64,000 nt of DNA from Pseudoalteromonas sp. GTDB lineage: Bacteria > Pseudomonadota > Gammaproteobacteria > Enterobacterales > Alteromonadaceae. Of the stretch, positions 17,208-26,295 are shown piece by piece. The stretch spans positions 1 to 64,000 of the forward strand of contig NZ_JAGYIU010000003.1 in assembly GCF_018402495.1 (NCBI RefSeq), in the 5' to 3' direction. The notes under the pieces were generated by a model. The model made no database searches and was not told the origin of the DNA. It worked only from the letters and a program-made list of their open reading frames with translations. The first letter of the stretch is position 1, and each line of letters begins with the position of its first letter. Both the position numbers and the translations under genes were made by a program.

Positions 17208-18806
17208 ATGCATACCACCTCATTTGATTACATTGTGATTGGCGCAGGCAGTGCCGGCTGTGTTGTTGCCTCGCGATTATCTGAAAATAAAAATGTGAGT
17301 GTGTGTTTAATTGAAGCCGGCGGCCGTGACCAAAGTGCCATGGTGCAAATGCCTGCGGGAGTTGCAGCTAGTGTGCCTTATGGCATTAATAGCTGGCATT
17401 ACAACACGGTGCCACAAAAAGAGCTTAATAACCGCTGTGGATTTATGCCCAGAGGTAAAGTGCTTGGTGGTTCAAGTTCAATCAATGCCATGGTGTACAT
17501 TAGGGGGAATAAAAAAGACTACGACAACTGGGCCGCTATGGGAAATACCGGCTGGGATTATACCAGTTTGCTGCCTTATTTTATCAAAGCTGAAAACAAC
17601 AAAACCTTTACCAACAGCCCATATCATGGTGTAAATGGCCCCTTACATGTGCAAGAGCTAAGTTTACCAAGCCCGGTTAATCAGCTGTTTTTAAAAGCAT
17701 GCCAAGAGCAAGGCGTGGCCCTTAATGAGGATATTAATGCGCAGCAACAGCTAGGTGCGCGGTTATCGCAGGTCACTCAACATAAAGGGGAGCGTTGCAG
17801 TGCGGCAAAAGCGTACTTAACACCTAATTTAGCTCGTAAAAACTTAACCGTGCTCACTGATGCGCAGGTTAATAAAATTAATTTTTGTGGGAAAGTTGCA
17901 ACGAGTGTAACGCTAATAATTAATAATAAAACCTATGTGATAAATGCCCATAAAGAAATTATTTTAAGTGCCGGTGCTATTAACTCTCCCCAGCTTTTAA
18001 TGTTATCGGGAGTGGGGCCTGCGGATCATTTAAAGCAGCATAATATTGAAATAGTAAACGAGCTTTGTGGTGTGGGTGAGAACCTTCATGACCACTTAAC
18101 CGTTGTGCCATTATATAAAGCTAAATATACGCAGGGCACATTTGGTATAAGTGTGGCTGGTGCGTTTAATATTGCAAAAGGGTGCGTTGATTGGTTTGCC
18201 AAACGTGAAGGTCAACTTACGAGTAATTTTGCAGAATCACATGCCTTTATAAAACTATTTTCCGATTCAAAAGTGCCCGATGTACAACTTGAATTTGTGA
18301 TAGGGCTGGTGGACGATCACAGCCGTAAATTACACCCTGGCCATGGTTACAGTATCCACTGCAGTATAATGCAGCCTAAAAGCCGTGGCACTATTCGTTT
18401 GGCCGATAGTAACCCTGCAAGTGCACCACTCATTGACCCCAACTACTTAAGCCATCCCGATGATTTAACAGTGATGCTAACAGGATTAAAAAAAACACTG
18501 CAGATCATGCAAAGTAACGCATTTGATGAAATTAGAGGTGACATGATTTACCCGCTTGATATTAACAATGATGCGCAGCTTATTGAGTATATTAGGCAAA
18601 CGGCTGAAACGGAATACCATCCTGTAGGCACTTGTAAAATGGGGCAAGATGCTATGGCGGTAGTTAATAGTCAACTACAAGTTCATGGCGTAAAAAATTT
18701 GCGTGTGGTTGATGCTTCAGTTATGCCGCATATAATTACCGGCAACACCAATGCCGGCGTGATAGCCATCGCTGAAAAAGCAGCAGATTTAATTAAACTA
18801 ACTTGA
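17208..18806 (+). CDS. GMC-family FAD oxidoreductase (choline/alcohol dehydrogenase-like)
   Basis: The 532-residue flavoprotein starts at ATG 17208, with GGGAG 7 bp upstream; the earlier ATG 17175 lacks this. The FAD-binding YIVIGAGSAGCVVASRL opens the protein. GMC signature 1 (GKVLGGSSSINAMVYIRG) lies near 90 and signature 2 (GAINSPQLLMLSGVG) near 265. The C terminus has the catalytic His in EYHPVGTCKMG and an Asn in ITGNTNAGVIAIAE. It would oxidise an alcohol to an aldehyde. Divergence from an AraC regulator suggests substrate-induced expression. Not assignable to BetA without a betaine gene context. Confidence 0.85.
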   Translation: MHTTSFDYIVIGAGSAGCVVASRLSENKNVSVCLIEAGGRDQSAMVQMPAGVAASVPYGINSWHYNTVPQKELNNRCGFMPRGKVLGGSSSINAMVYIRGNKKDYDNWAAMGNTGWDYTSLLPYFIKAENNKTFTNSPYHGVNGPLHVQELSLPSPVNQLFLKACQEQGVALNEDINAQQQLGARLSQVTQHKGERCSAAKAYLTPNLARKNLTVLTDAQVNKINFCGKVATSVTLIINNKTYVINAHKEIILSAGAINSPQLLMLSGVGPADHLKQHNIEIVNELCGVGENLHDHLTVVPLYKAKYTQGTFGISVAGAFNIAKGCVDWFAKREGQLTSNFAESHAFIKLFSDSKVPDVQLEFVIGLVDDHSRKLHPGHGYSIHCSIMQPKSRGTIRLADSNPASAPLIDPNYLSHPDDLTVMLTGLKKTLQIMQSNAFDEIRGDMIYPLDINNDAQLIEYIRQTAETEYHPVGTCKMGQDAMAVVNSQLQVHGVKNLRVVDASVMPHIITGNTNAGVIAIAEKAADLIKLT

Positions 18807-19607
18807 CTTATAAAACGCCGATAACCATTGCTGCCAGTCTTGCTCTAGTTTGACCATTTGCTGGTGTTTTTTAGCGGCAAAGTGTTTACTTTTATCTTCA
18901 TCCGCTAAAAATGGCCCTACTCGGCAAAGTGAGCAGTAATTATCTGTTAAGTATGCAGGTAAAGTTAATATATTAGTCAGTTCTGGTTGGCTTTTTTCAC
19001 TAAATACGTAGGTAATGCCGCTGGTGTCTTTAACGTGTTTATCACGGTCAACATTGCGAATTTTATAACCATTGAAATAGCGAATATCGAATGGCATTTG
19101 CCCTTGATACTGCGCTTTTAAATGAGTATTTAAACTGCCTTCGATATTCCATTCACGATATGGTTTCACATCTTTAGAAGTGATGTAACACAATGCAGGC
19201 CCTTGCGGGTTTAAAGCAAACTCATTGGCATATTTTATAAATTGATGTAATAAAGCACGATTAAGAACATTCATGCTGGTATGGCGGGTATTTTGCTCAA
19301 ACGCATCACGACCAACAAACGCAGGAATAAGCGGAAACTGAAAAATAACCACATCAAAACCATGTAAATGCTGGCCAAGCGTTTGCCAACATTGTGGATT
19401 GGTTACATCAAAGCTATTACGTATTTCTACCTTTTGCGACTTTAAAGCATTGAGCGCATTGTCTGGGTATTTTTGCTCAATAGTTGATTGGTCGTCGTAA
19501 GTGGATGCCACTAACTTTTTTGGCTTTATATGACGATAAAGCGCATTTGAAAACGATAAATCGCCATCACCTACGGTGAGTATGTTCCAATCTGGGTTTA
19601 AGTACAT
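18798..19607 (-). CDS. BMT5-like (DUF2431) Rossmann-fold protein with zinc-finger tail
   Basis: This 269-residue protein begins with a SAM-binding-like segment (NILTVGDGDLSFSNAL) and continues with the DUF2431 motifs ASTYDDQ, VIFQFPLI and AYxTSKDVxPY-like YITSKDVKPYREW. This domain is known from eukaryotic 25S rRNA m3U methyltransferase Bmt5. Near the C terminus NYCSLC followed by KHFAAKKHQQM gives a CxxC...HxxxxxH arrangement like a U1-type zinc finger. It overlaps the GMC gene convergently by 9 bp and follows the next upstream gene by one base. Methyltransferase activity is an inference. Confidence 0.72.
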   Translation of the reverse strand: MYLNPDWNILTVGDGDLSFSNALYRHIKPKKLVASTYDDQSTIEQKYPDNALNALKSQKVEIRNSFDVTNPQCWQTLGQHLHGFDVVIFQFPLIPAFVGRDAFEQNTRHTSMNVLNRALLHQFIKYANEFALNPQGPALCYITSKDVKPYREWNIEGSLNTHLKAQYQGQMPFDIRYFNGYKIRNVDRDKHVKDTSGITYVFSEKSQPELTNILTLPAYLTDNYCSLCRVGPFLADEDKSKHFAAKKHQQMVKLEQDWQQWLSAFYKSS

Positions 19608-19608
19608 G

Positions 19609-20001
19609 TTAGCGCGAAGGTGTGTTTAATTTTTCGATGCTATTATCTTGCCCAGTTGTTTGGTGCAATCGATACATCGCTAAGCGCGTTTTTAATCCCT
19701 CAATGGCGACCTGTTTTAAAATTAGATTAAAGCTAATTAAAATCGCAAACATAATATGAATAGGGCCATAAGTAAAACCAGCATCAGGATTATAAACAGA
19801 TAAACCAAATAAAATAAGCAAAACAACCATGAGTATTTCAATAAGTTGATTTGAATAAAACGAAAGGCGACCTTCGCTTTTGTGATCTTTTTTTATGCTA
19901 ATGGCGCAAAAAAATGGGATCACCTTGATTTTAAAAACCGCGTTTTTTTCTACAAAGTTTTCGCCTAAATCAGTGAGCTGTTGGCGCAATTGGTCTATCA
20001 T
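19609..20001 (-). CDS. Small membrane protein of unknown function
   Basis: The 130-residue product has two hydrophobic helices (about 54-68 and 76-97) flanked by charged soluble ends. GAGGA precedes the ATG. Its stop codon is one base from the start of the BMT5-like gene, so the two are probably translated from one transcript. I recognise no family. Confidence 0.6.
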   Translation of the reverse strand: MIDQLRQQLTDLGENFVEKNAVFKIKVIPFFCAISIKKDHKSEGRLSFYSNQLIEILMVVLLILFGLSVYNPDAGFTYGPIHIMFAILISFNLILKQVAIEGLKTRLAMYRLHQTTGQDNSIEKLNTPSR

Positions 20002-20068
20002 GGTAAATCCTCAAAAAGCAGAGCGCGGATATTACCCTATAACAGACCAATGGTTAAGTAATGACGGA

Positions 20069-20488
20069 TTATTTTGGGTAAATACTCATACCAATAATTA
20101 ATATATGACATACAAATACCACGGAGGTGAGTATAAATCGCATTTTTTGATAATCTTTATGGTAACCCTGCCAATGAATCGACGCTTTTTCGAAAATTAG
20201 TACCAACCAAAAGCTCGCACCTAACCAAGCAAGCATCCACTCAATGGGTAAAAATGATAAAAATGCAATAGGGATCACAGGCAATACTGCTTTAATTGCA
20301 TCTGCAAAACTTTGCTGGCCTGCATGCCATAAATTACCCGCCATAAAGGCTAAAATGGCAATGCTGTAAAAACTAAAAAACTCTAAATTGACACTATTAC
20401 TGCCAAACATGAGTGGCCATGCCACGCAGCCTAAAAAGGGCAATAAACCTAAATAACCTAGTTGAATGTGATTGACAAATTTTTCCAT
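20069..20488 (-). CDS. DUF3429-type membrane protein
   Basis: A 139-residue inner-membrane protein with about five helices. The LGYLGLLPF opening and the AFMAGNLWHAG segment match the DUF3429 pattern as I remember it. It lies upstream of the two leftward genes with 67 bp between. Members of this family have no known biochemical role. Confidence 0.65.
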   Translation of the reverse strand: MEKFVNHIQLGYLGLLPFLGCVAWPLMFGSNSVNLEFFSFYSIAILAFMAGNLWHAGQQSFADAIKAVLPVIPIAFLSFLPIEWMLAWLGASFWLVLIFEKASIHWQGYHKDYQKMRFILTSVVFVCHILIIGMSIYPK

Positions 20489-20664
20489 AAACGAAATGCC
20501 TTTGAAGGTTGTGTAGTGTTAACCGCGTTATTGTAGCAAGGATATGCAGAGTAATCTTATTAAAATCAATATAACGCAGCTAGCTATGTGTGGTAGTTGG
20601 TTAAAACTCTTTAACGCTTAAAAGCAGACAGTCGATCACTGTTTGATTTTCAATCTTAAAAAGC

Positions 20665-20686
20665 GATTGTTATAATCTAAACAATC
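20665..20686 (+). promoter_or_regulatory. Inverted repeat in the ahpC promoter region, OxyR-site candidate
   Basis: GATTGTT and AACAATC are perfect 7-bp arms with an 8-bp AT-rich centre, about 100 bp upstream of ahpC. Its position and dyad form suit an OxyR-type activator site. The match to the long OxyR consensus is weak, so the identity of the regulator is a guess. Confidence 0.35.
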
Positions 20687-20783
20687 AATTTTATTTAATT
20701 ACTCAAAGGCCTTATTGTATTACTCAAGCAAACGCGAAAGGCGTTAACTTTTTTCTATACACTAAACATAAATGAGGAATACT

Positions 20784-21353
20784 ATGAGCACTTCATTGAT
20801 TAACACAAAATTACAACCTTTCAATGCAACAGCTTACCACAATGGTGACTTTGTAGAACTCACTGAAAAAGACGTATTAGGTAAGTGGTCTATCTTTTTC
20901 TTTTACCCAGCTGACTTTACATTTGTATGCCCTACAGAGCTAGGTGATCTTGCAGATCATTACGCACAGTTACAAGAAATGGGTGTTGAAGTTTACTCTG
21001 TATCAACTGACACACACTTTACACATAAAGCATGGCACGACACATCAGACACAATCGGTAAAATTACTTACCCAATGATTGGCGACCCAACAGGACGTAT
21101 TACACGCAACTTTGGTGTAATGATTGAAGAAGATGGTTTAGCACTTCGCGGTACATTTGTAATGAACCCTGAGGGTGAAATTAAGGTTGTTGAAACACAT
21201 GACTTAGGTATTGGTCGTAGCGCTAAAGAGTTAGTGCGTAAAGTACAAGCAGCACAGTACATTGCAACACATGATGGCGAAGTATGTCCTGCATCTTGGC
21301 AGCCAGGTGAAGACACATTAGCACCTTCACTAGACCTAGTTGGTAAGATTTAA
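20784..21353 (+). CDS. ahpC: Alkyl hydroperoxide reductase subunit C (2-Cys peroxiredoxin)
   Basis: The 189-residue protein has the peroxidatic Cys in FYPADFTFVCPTELGDLAD (about residue 48) and the resolving Cys in GEVCPASWQPG (about residue 168), the AhpC/Prx1 arrangement. It reduces hydrogen peroxide and organic peroxides in the cytoplasm and is recycled by AhpF, encoded just downstream. The start is ATG 20784 with GAGGA upstream. The codons are strongly biased, as expected for a highly expressed gene. The family is very well characterised. Confidence 0.95.
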   Translation: MSTSLINTKLQPFNATAYHNGDFVELTEKDVLGKWSIFFFYPADFTFVCPTELGDLADHYAQLQEMGVEVYSVSTDTHFTHKAWHDTSDTIGKITYPMIGDPTGRITRNFGVMIEEDGLALRGTFVMNPEGEIKVVETHDLGIGRSAKELVRKVQAAQYIATHDGEVCPASWQPGEDTLAPSLDLVGKI

Positions 21354-21395
21354 ACCTTATCACGTAATAATTTAGCGCAAAATATTGCGTTAATA

Positions 21396-21421
21396 CCAGT
21401 GAGCCATTACTGGCTCACTGG
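21396..21421 (+). terminator. Strong stem-loop between ahpC and ahpF
   Basis: CCAGTGAGCCA and TGGCTCACTGG form a perfect 11-bp stem with a 4-nt loop, 43 bp after ahpC. There is no T tract, so it may act as an attenuator or mRNA-stabilising end that keeps ahpC in excess over ahpF. Confidence 0.55.
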
Positions 21422-21427
21422 GCACCT

Positions 21428-21478
21428 CCCACGCCATCACACGTTTCTAAAATTTCGCACATGCACTGATGGCATGGG
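21428..21478 (+). other. Second stem-loop between ahpC and ahpF
   Basis: CCCACGCCATCA (21428-21439) and TGATGGCATGGG (21467-21478) pair as a 12-bp stem with one mismatch and a 27-nt loop. It directly follows the first hairpin and precedes the ahpF ribosome-binding site (TTGAGGGG). Confidence 0.5.
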
Positions 21479-21515
21479 AACCTTGCTGTTTTAATTTTCC
21501 TTGAGGGGCTAAGCC

Positions 21516-23093
21516 ATGTTAGACAACAACATAAAGAACCAACTAAAAAGCCATTTTGAATCGCTGACTCAGCCTGTTGAGCTGCTTATCGCCTTGGACG
21601 ACAGCAAAAAATCAACAGAAGTAGAAAGCCTAGCAAACGATTTAGCATCACTAAGCGATAAGTTTAGTGTAATAAATAACCCTGATATGAGCGCCCGCAG
21701 GCCTTCTATGGTGGTGCACTCACCAGAAAAAAACACCCATATTACCTTTGCAGGTGTACCTATGGGACACGAATTTACTAGTTTAGTGTTAGCGCTATTA
21801 CATACGGGTGGCCACCCTAGTAAAGCAAGTAAAGATAACATTGAACAAATACAAACACTTGAGCAAACACTTAATTTTGAAGTGTACATTAGCTTGAGTT
21901 GCCAAACCTGCCCGCAAGTTGTACAGGCACTTAATACTATGGCAGCAACAAATAGCAATATTAAAGCCACCATGATTGATGGGGCATTATTTCAAGACGA
22001 AGTAGAACAAAGAAATATATTGGCTGTACCTGCAGTTTACCTAAATGGAGAGCCATTTAGCCAAGGGGCAATGAGCCTCACTGATATTTTAAACAAAGTA
22101 GATAGCAAAGGTGCAGAGCGCCAAGCAGCGTCACTCAATGAAAAGTCAGTATTTGACGTGCTCGTTGTTGGTGGTGGCCCAGCAGGGGCTTCTGCAGCTA
22201 TTTATTCAGCTCGCAAAGGGCTTAATACTGGTGTTGTTGCAGAGCGGTTTGGTGGCCAAGTGGCTGACACCTTAGCGATTGAAAATTTTATTTCAGTTAA
22301 AGCAACGCAAGGGCCAAAAATGGTGGCTCAGTTAGAAGAGCACGTTAAAGAATACGATGTTGATGTAATGCACAATCAGCGTGCTGCCAGTCTTAAAAAA
22401 GGCAGTAATGGGTATGATATTACGCTAGAAAATGGCGCAGTATTACAAGCAAAATCACTCGTATTAGCAACCGGTGCACGCTGGCGCGAAATGAATGTAC
22501 CCGGTGAGCAACAATATAAAGGCCATGGGGTAGCTTATTGTCCACACTGTGATGGGCCTTTATTTAAAGGTAAACCGGTTGCGGTTATTGGTGGTGGTAA
22601 TTCAGGTATTGAGGCAGCCATTGATTTAGCTAACATTGTAGAGCATGTAACGGTGCTTGAATTTGCTGATACGTTACGCGCCGATGAGGTACTTATTCGT
22701 AAAGCTAATAGTTTAAAAAACATCACTATTATTAAAAACGCCCAAACCACAGAAGTATTGGGTGATGGCAAAAAAGTAACGGGGTTAAGTTATACCGACC
22801 GCCTTAGCAATGAGAGTAAACAGTTAAACTTAGCCGGTATATTTGTACAAATTGGTTTAATACCTAATACCGAATGGTTAAAAGAGAGTGACCTTGAATT
22901 AAGCCAATTTGGTGAAATACTCATTGATGCCAAAGGCGCAACATCGTTACAAGGCGTTTATGCTGCAGGTGATGCAACCACTACGCCATTTAAGCAAATT
23001 ATTATTGCGATGGGGGCGGGTGCAACAGCAAGCCTAGGTGCGTTTGACTATTTAATTCGCCAAACGCCCGATGAAGAGCAAAGCGCAGCATAA
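21516..23093 (+). CDS. ahpF: Alkyl hydroperoxide reductase subunit F
   Basis: This 525-residue flavoprotein has a double-thioredoxin N-terminal domain with the CxxC in [12 protein letters not shown] (about 129-132), an FAD-binding [19 protein letters not shown] near 215, the redox CxxC in AYCPHCDGP near 345, and an NAD-binding [13 protein letters not shown] near 360. It passes electrons from NADH to AhpC. It follows ahpC by about 160 bp containing two hairpins. A GAGGGG ribosome-binding site precedes its ATG. Length and motif spacing match the family. Confidence 0.95.
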   Translation: MLDNNIKNQLKSHFESLTQPVELLIALDDSKKSTEVESLANDLASLSDKFSVINNPDMSARRPSMVVHSPEKNTHITFAGVPMGHEFTSLVLALLHTGGHPSKASKDNIEQIQTLEQTLNFEVYISLSCQTCPQVVQALNTMAATNSNIKATMIDGALFQDEVEQRNILAVPAVYLNGEPFSQGAMSLTDILNKVDSKGAERQAASLNEKSVFDVLVVGGGPAGASAAIYSARKGLNTGVVAERFGGQVADTLAIENFISVKATQGPKMVAQLEEHVKEYDVDVMHNQRAASLKKGSNGYDITLENGAVLQAKSLVLATGARWREMNVPGEQQYKGHGVAYCPHCDGPLFKGKPVAVIGGGNSGIEAAIDLANIVEHVTVLEFADTLRADEVLIRKANSLKNITIIKNAQTTEVLGDGKKVTGLSYTDRLSNESKQLNLAGIFVQIGLIPNTEWLKESDLELSQFGEILIDAKGATSLQGVYAAGDATTTPFKQIIIAMGAGATASLGAFDYLIRQTPDEEQSAA

Positions 23094-23145
23094 ATCATAC
23101 AGTCTCTTGATATAACAGCTCTCACCCATAGCTGTTTGTTCACCC

Positions 23146-23174
23146 AAGCCGCCCTCTCCAAAGGCGGCTTTTTT
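23146..23174 (+). terminator. Intrinsic terminator of ahpCF
   Basis: AAGCCGCC and GGCGGCTT make a GC-rich 8-bp stem with a 9-nt loop, followed by TTTT. It lies between convergent genes and may work for both strands. Confidence 0.8.
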
Positions 23175-23179
23175 GAGCG

Positions 23180-23371
23180 CTATTTAAGCCGGGTAATACC
23201 GACTAAAATACAGACTGCGCCACCAATAAAGCCAAGCCAGGCTTCCATAGGTGTTTCGCCGTTTAGTGCACGGGTAACCTGAGAAGCTGCTGAGTCATAA
23301 ACGTCATAGCCCCATATTGCCAGTGCGATACCAATAACAATAAGTACAATACCAATAATTTTATTTGTCAT
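23180..23371 (-). CDS. DUF3185 small membrane protein
   Basis: The 63-residue product has two hydrophobic helices (about 4-22 and 44-60) around a polar loop, with IGIVLIVIGIALAIWGYD at the N terminus as in DUF3185 proteins. AAAGGA precedes its ATG. It ends at the terminator shared with ahpF. No role is known for the family. Confidence 0.7.
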   Translation of the reverse strand: MTNKIIGIVLIVIGIALAIWGYDVYDSAASQVTRALNGETPMEAWLGFIGGAVCILVGITRLK

Positions 23372-23419
23372 AATGATCCTTTGTTTTCTAGTACAAGTTA
23401 ATCTGAGCGATACTCGTTT

Positions 23420-25444
23420 TTATAATGTCGTTCCGCCCACTCTTTCTAGTGTATTTATAAGCGCTTGTTCTATTGCGGGAAGCTTAAATGGTTTCGCTAT
23501 AAACATATTCATGCCCGCTTGATTACATGTTAGCTTATCTTGGGAGGAAGCATTAGCCGTCAGAGCGACGATATATGTGCTTTTGGGGCTACAAATGTTA
23601 TTAGATCTTAATTGTTTGGTTGCTTCAAAACCATCAAGTATTGGCATAATACAATCCATAAAAATAAGATCGTAATGCTTTTGTTTGCACTTTAAAATCG
23701 CGTCTTGGCCGTCTATGGCAAAGTCAGGTTTTATGTCAAACTTTTCTAATGAGGCCTCAAGTACTAGGCGGTTTATTTCGTTATCGTCAACCACTAGTAC
23801 AGAAAGTTTGTCACTATGACTATTGACGGCGTTAAAGTTAGATTCTTGGGTTTGTTCTATACCCAATTTAATCGGTATATTAACAGTAAAACAAGTACCT
23901 TTTGTTGGGGCGCTAGTTACTTCAATTGTGCCATGCATTAAATCTACTAGCTCTTTTACAATCACCAAGCCGAGTCCTGTACCGCCTTTTTTGTTTTTAA
24001 CATCTACTTCTTGCTTAAACGGTTCAAATAGTGACTCTAGATAGGTTGCACTCATCCCACGACCAGTATCTTTGATCTCAATAGTTAATAATGACTGTTT
24101 TTCACTTGAAGATATCTTAGTATGGAGTGATACATAGCCTTGCTCTGTAAATTTTAAAGCATTACTCAGTAAATTAGAGACAATTTGTGTTAAACGAGAG
24201 GTATCACAATAAACCCAAAAGTCATTAGGGATATGGTTTGCACTTTTCAATTCAATACCTTTATCACTAAACAATACCGAATATAATGAAACCAGATCGG
24301 TAAAGACCATTTTGAGTAAAGAGTGATGAGGCTCAAGATTTAATTCGCCATGGCTTATTTTAGAAAAATCAAGCACTTCATTAACTATATTTAATAAAAT
24401 ATCGGCACTGCGCAGAGCTATTTTAACTTTTTTTGCACGTTTATTATCGTCGTGTTCATCAACAAGCGCGGCTAACATGCCAGTGATCCCATTGAGTGGC
24501 GTTCTTAGTTCGTGACTAATTTTGGCAAACAGCATACTTCGGTCTTGGAGGAGTTGTTCTGCAAGTGCTTTTTTTTGTTTTAACTCTTCGCGTAATTTAA
24601 CGGCTTCAGTTATATCTTGAAAAGTTCCAAACAAGCGCACACATTGACCGTTATTAAATTCTGCTTCACCAAGCGTTGAGACCCAAATTTTTTGTTTCTT
24701 AGCAGTTACAATTTCAAGTTCAAGCTCCCACTTTTTCCCTTCACTTATAGCAAGTTCAACTGCTTTATTTATGCAATCGCGGCTTTCGCCTTCTTTGTAA
24801 AACTCAATGGCTGTATTAAGATCTGGGGTTAACCCCTTTTCAGCTTGATGTATTAGCCGTGTTTGTTCACTCCACAAAACTGTTTTTTGAACAAGGTCAA
24901 CTTCCCAAGTACCAATATTGGCGATGCTCTCTAACTTTTGTAAAGTATTACTATTTTTTGTTAAATTAGCTTTATCTTGGTTGCTAGCAAACTCTGAGCC
25001 AAGCCATTGTGCAAACAATTCAATATAATCGTATGCTTCATCCGTAAAAGGAGGACACTCATTGGGTGATGAAAAGTTTACGGTGCCAAACACTTTATTG
25101 TCTATTTTTATTGGTGCACCAATATATGATTCCAGCTGAAAATTAGTATAGCAGGGGTGGTTTGCAATACGGCTTTGCGACGTTTTATGAAATGCCAGCG
25201 CAGAATTTGCTAATAAAGTGTGAATACAATAGGTACCACTTAAATCAAACTGTGTGCCAATAGCTAACGAATTATCTGGCGTGATGGCATAAAGAACCGT
25301 ATACCGTTCGTTTTCAACTTGACTAATTATTGCTAAATCCAGCTGGAAAACATTTAGCCCAAAGGCGAGTAGGTTTTCAATTTTATCATTAAAATTGAGC
25401 GTCTGGTCTGAAACAATATTATGGAAACGTCGAAGAAAGTTCAT
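23420..25444 (-). CDS. Hybrid sensor histidine kinase/response regulator (GAF-PAS-HK-REC)
   Basis: The 674-residue protein lacks membrane segments. It has an N-terminal GAF domain (about 20-155), a PAS domain with PAC region (about 170-275), then HisKA with the phospho-His in KISHELRTPLN (His 311). The ATPase domain carries NLLSNALKF, DTGRGM and GGTGLGLVIV. A C-terminal receiver has its phospho-Asp in FMDCIMP (Asp 597). I chose ATG 25444 because GGGTGG lies 5 bp upstream. It probably senses an intracellular ligand or redox state through GAF/PAS. The receiver output is not obvious, and no partner regulator is adjacent. Confidence 0.85.
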   Translation of the reverse strand: MNFLRRFHNIVSDQTLNFNDKIENLLAFGLNVFQLDLAIISQVENERYTVLYAITPDNSLAIGTQFDLSGTYCIHTLLANSALAFHKTSQSRIANHPCYTNFQLESYIGAPIKIDNKVFGTVNFSSPNECPPFTDEAYDYIELFAQWLGSEFASNQDKANLTKNSNTLQKLESIANIGTWEVDLVQKTVLWSEQTRLIHQAEKGLTPDLNTAIEFYKEGESRDCINKAVELAISEGKKWELELEIVTAKKQKIWVSTLGEAEFNNGQCVRLFGTFQDITEAVKLREELKQKKALAEQLLQDRSMLFAKISHELRTPLNGITGMLAALVDEHDDNKRAKKVKIALRSADILLNIVNEVLDFSKISHGELNLEPHHSLLKMVFTDLVSLYSVLFSDKGIELKSANHIPNDFWVYCDTSRLTQIVSNLLSNALKFTEQGYVSLHTKISSSEKQSLLTIEIKDTGRGMSATYLESLFEPFKQEVDVKNKKGGTGLGLVIVKELVDLMHGTIEVTSAPTKGTCFTVNIPIKLGIEQTQESNFNAVNSHSDKLSVLVVDDNEINRLVLEASLEKFDIKPDFAIDGQDAILKCKQKHYDLIFMDCIMPILDGFEATKQLRSNNICSPKSTYIVALTANASSQDKLTCNQAGMNMFIAKPFKLPAIEQALINTLERVGGTTL

Positions 25445-25453
25445 TAATGCCAC

Positions 25454-25829
25454 CCTATTTTCATTTTTATTCTTTGCAAAAATAAACGTCAGTTATACAC
25501 CTATGTGTAATCGCTCTAGTAATCACTCCGTATCAATTAGTGTAAGTAAATACTATTTTATCACCATAATAACTGTTATATCGATAAGCGTAGCAGCATT
25601 AATGCATATTTTATAACTCAAGTTAAAGATGGTTTGTTGTTTGACGCACGAGCTTTTTTAAGTATTGTTGGTGCTGTTGCTCTATTTTTTTTTATTATAG
25701 CCTCTGTAACCGCTACAAAACCAATATATTTCAGGGAGTTTTTTATAACCAATAGGTGAGACACAAGGCCAGTAATTTAAGTAGGCAGCAATACTTATTG
25801 CTGCCCGCCTAATGATAAAGGTTATGCGT
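25454..25829. other. Intergenic region with a stem-loop and a possible gene remnant
   Basis: GGCAGCAAT (25784-25792) and ATTGCTGCC (25797-25805) form a perfect 9-bp hairpin that probably ends the nfeD transcript. At about 25620-25760 a plus-strand frame without a start encodes a hydrophobic helix (FLSIVGAVALFFFIIASVTA) and looks like a fragment of a membrane protein. Otherwise the stretch is AT-rich with no gene. Confidence 0.4.
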
Positions 25830-26282
25830 TTAAATTGCTTCTACCCACATAACGCCCACTTCTTTTTTCGTAACTCTAACATGAGTACCCGCTGGCAACG
25901 GCTGTTTACTTTTTAGCTTCCAGCTGATCCCAGAATAAAGATAAATAGTGAGTCCACGTTCATCAACGTCATCATCTAACACAAAGTCAAGTTCAGCAAA
26001 GTCACTATTAACCGTTTTAGCGTCAACATTTTCTTGCATTCGTTTAAGGGGTTTCCATAATAAGAATGCACAAGCCGCGGTTATCAGAGTATTGCTCCAA
26101 AGTGCCGTAGTTAATGAGTCATCAAGCAAGGCAAAGTTCATCATTAATCCGGTTGCAAATAACGAAATGCCTAAAAATAATAATATAAAAGTAGACATCC
26201 CCAACACGGCAACTTCAACTATAAGTGCTAATACACCTAAAACCATGAGTGTTTGCGCCATATTATTAGTAATGAACTCCAT
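25830..26282 (-). CDS. NfeD-family membrane protein
   Basis: The 150-residue protein has three to four hydrophobic helices in its first 85 residues and a C-terminal OB-fold-like NfeD domain (about 100-150). ATG 26282 has GGAG 6 bp upstream; a longer TTG start at 26294 is less likely. The gene directly follows the SPFH/stomatin gene (14 bp). NfeD and SPFH proteins are a well-known conserved pair thought to organise membrane microdomains and quality control. Enzymatic activity is not expected, as the protease part of long NfeD is absent. Confidence 0.82.
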   Translation of the reverse strand: MEFITNNMAQTLMVLGVLALIVEVAVLGMSTFILLFLGISLFATGLMMNFALLDDSLTTALWSNTLITAACAFLLWKPLKRMQENVDAKTVNSDFAELDFVLDDDVDERGLTIYLYSGISWKLKSKQPLPAGTHVRVTKKEVGVMWVEAI

Positions 26283-26295
26283 ACTGTGCTCCAAA

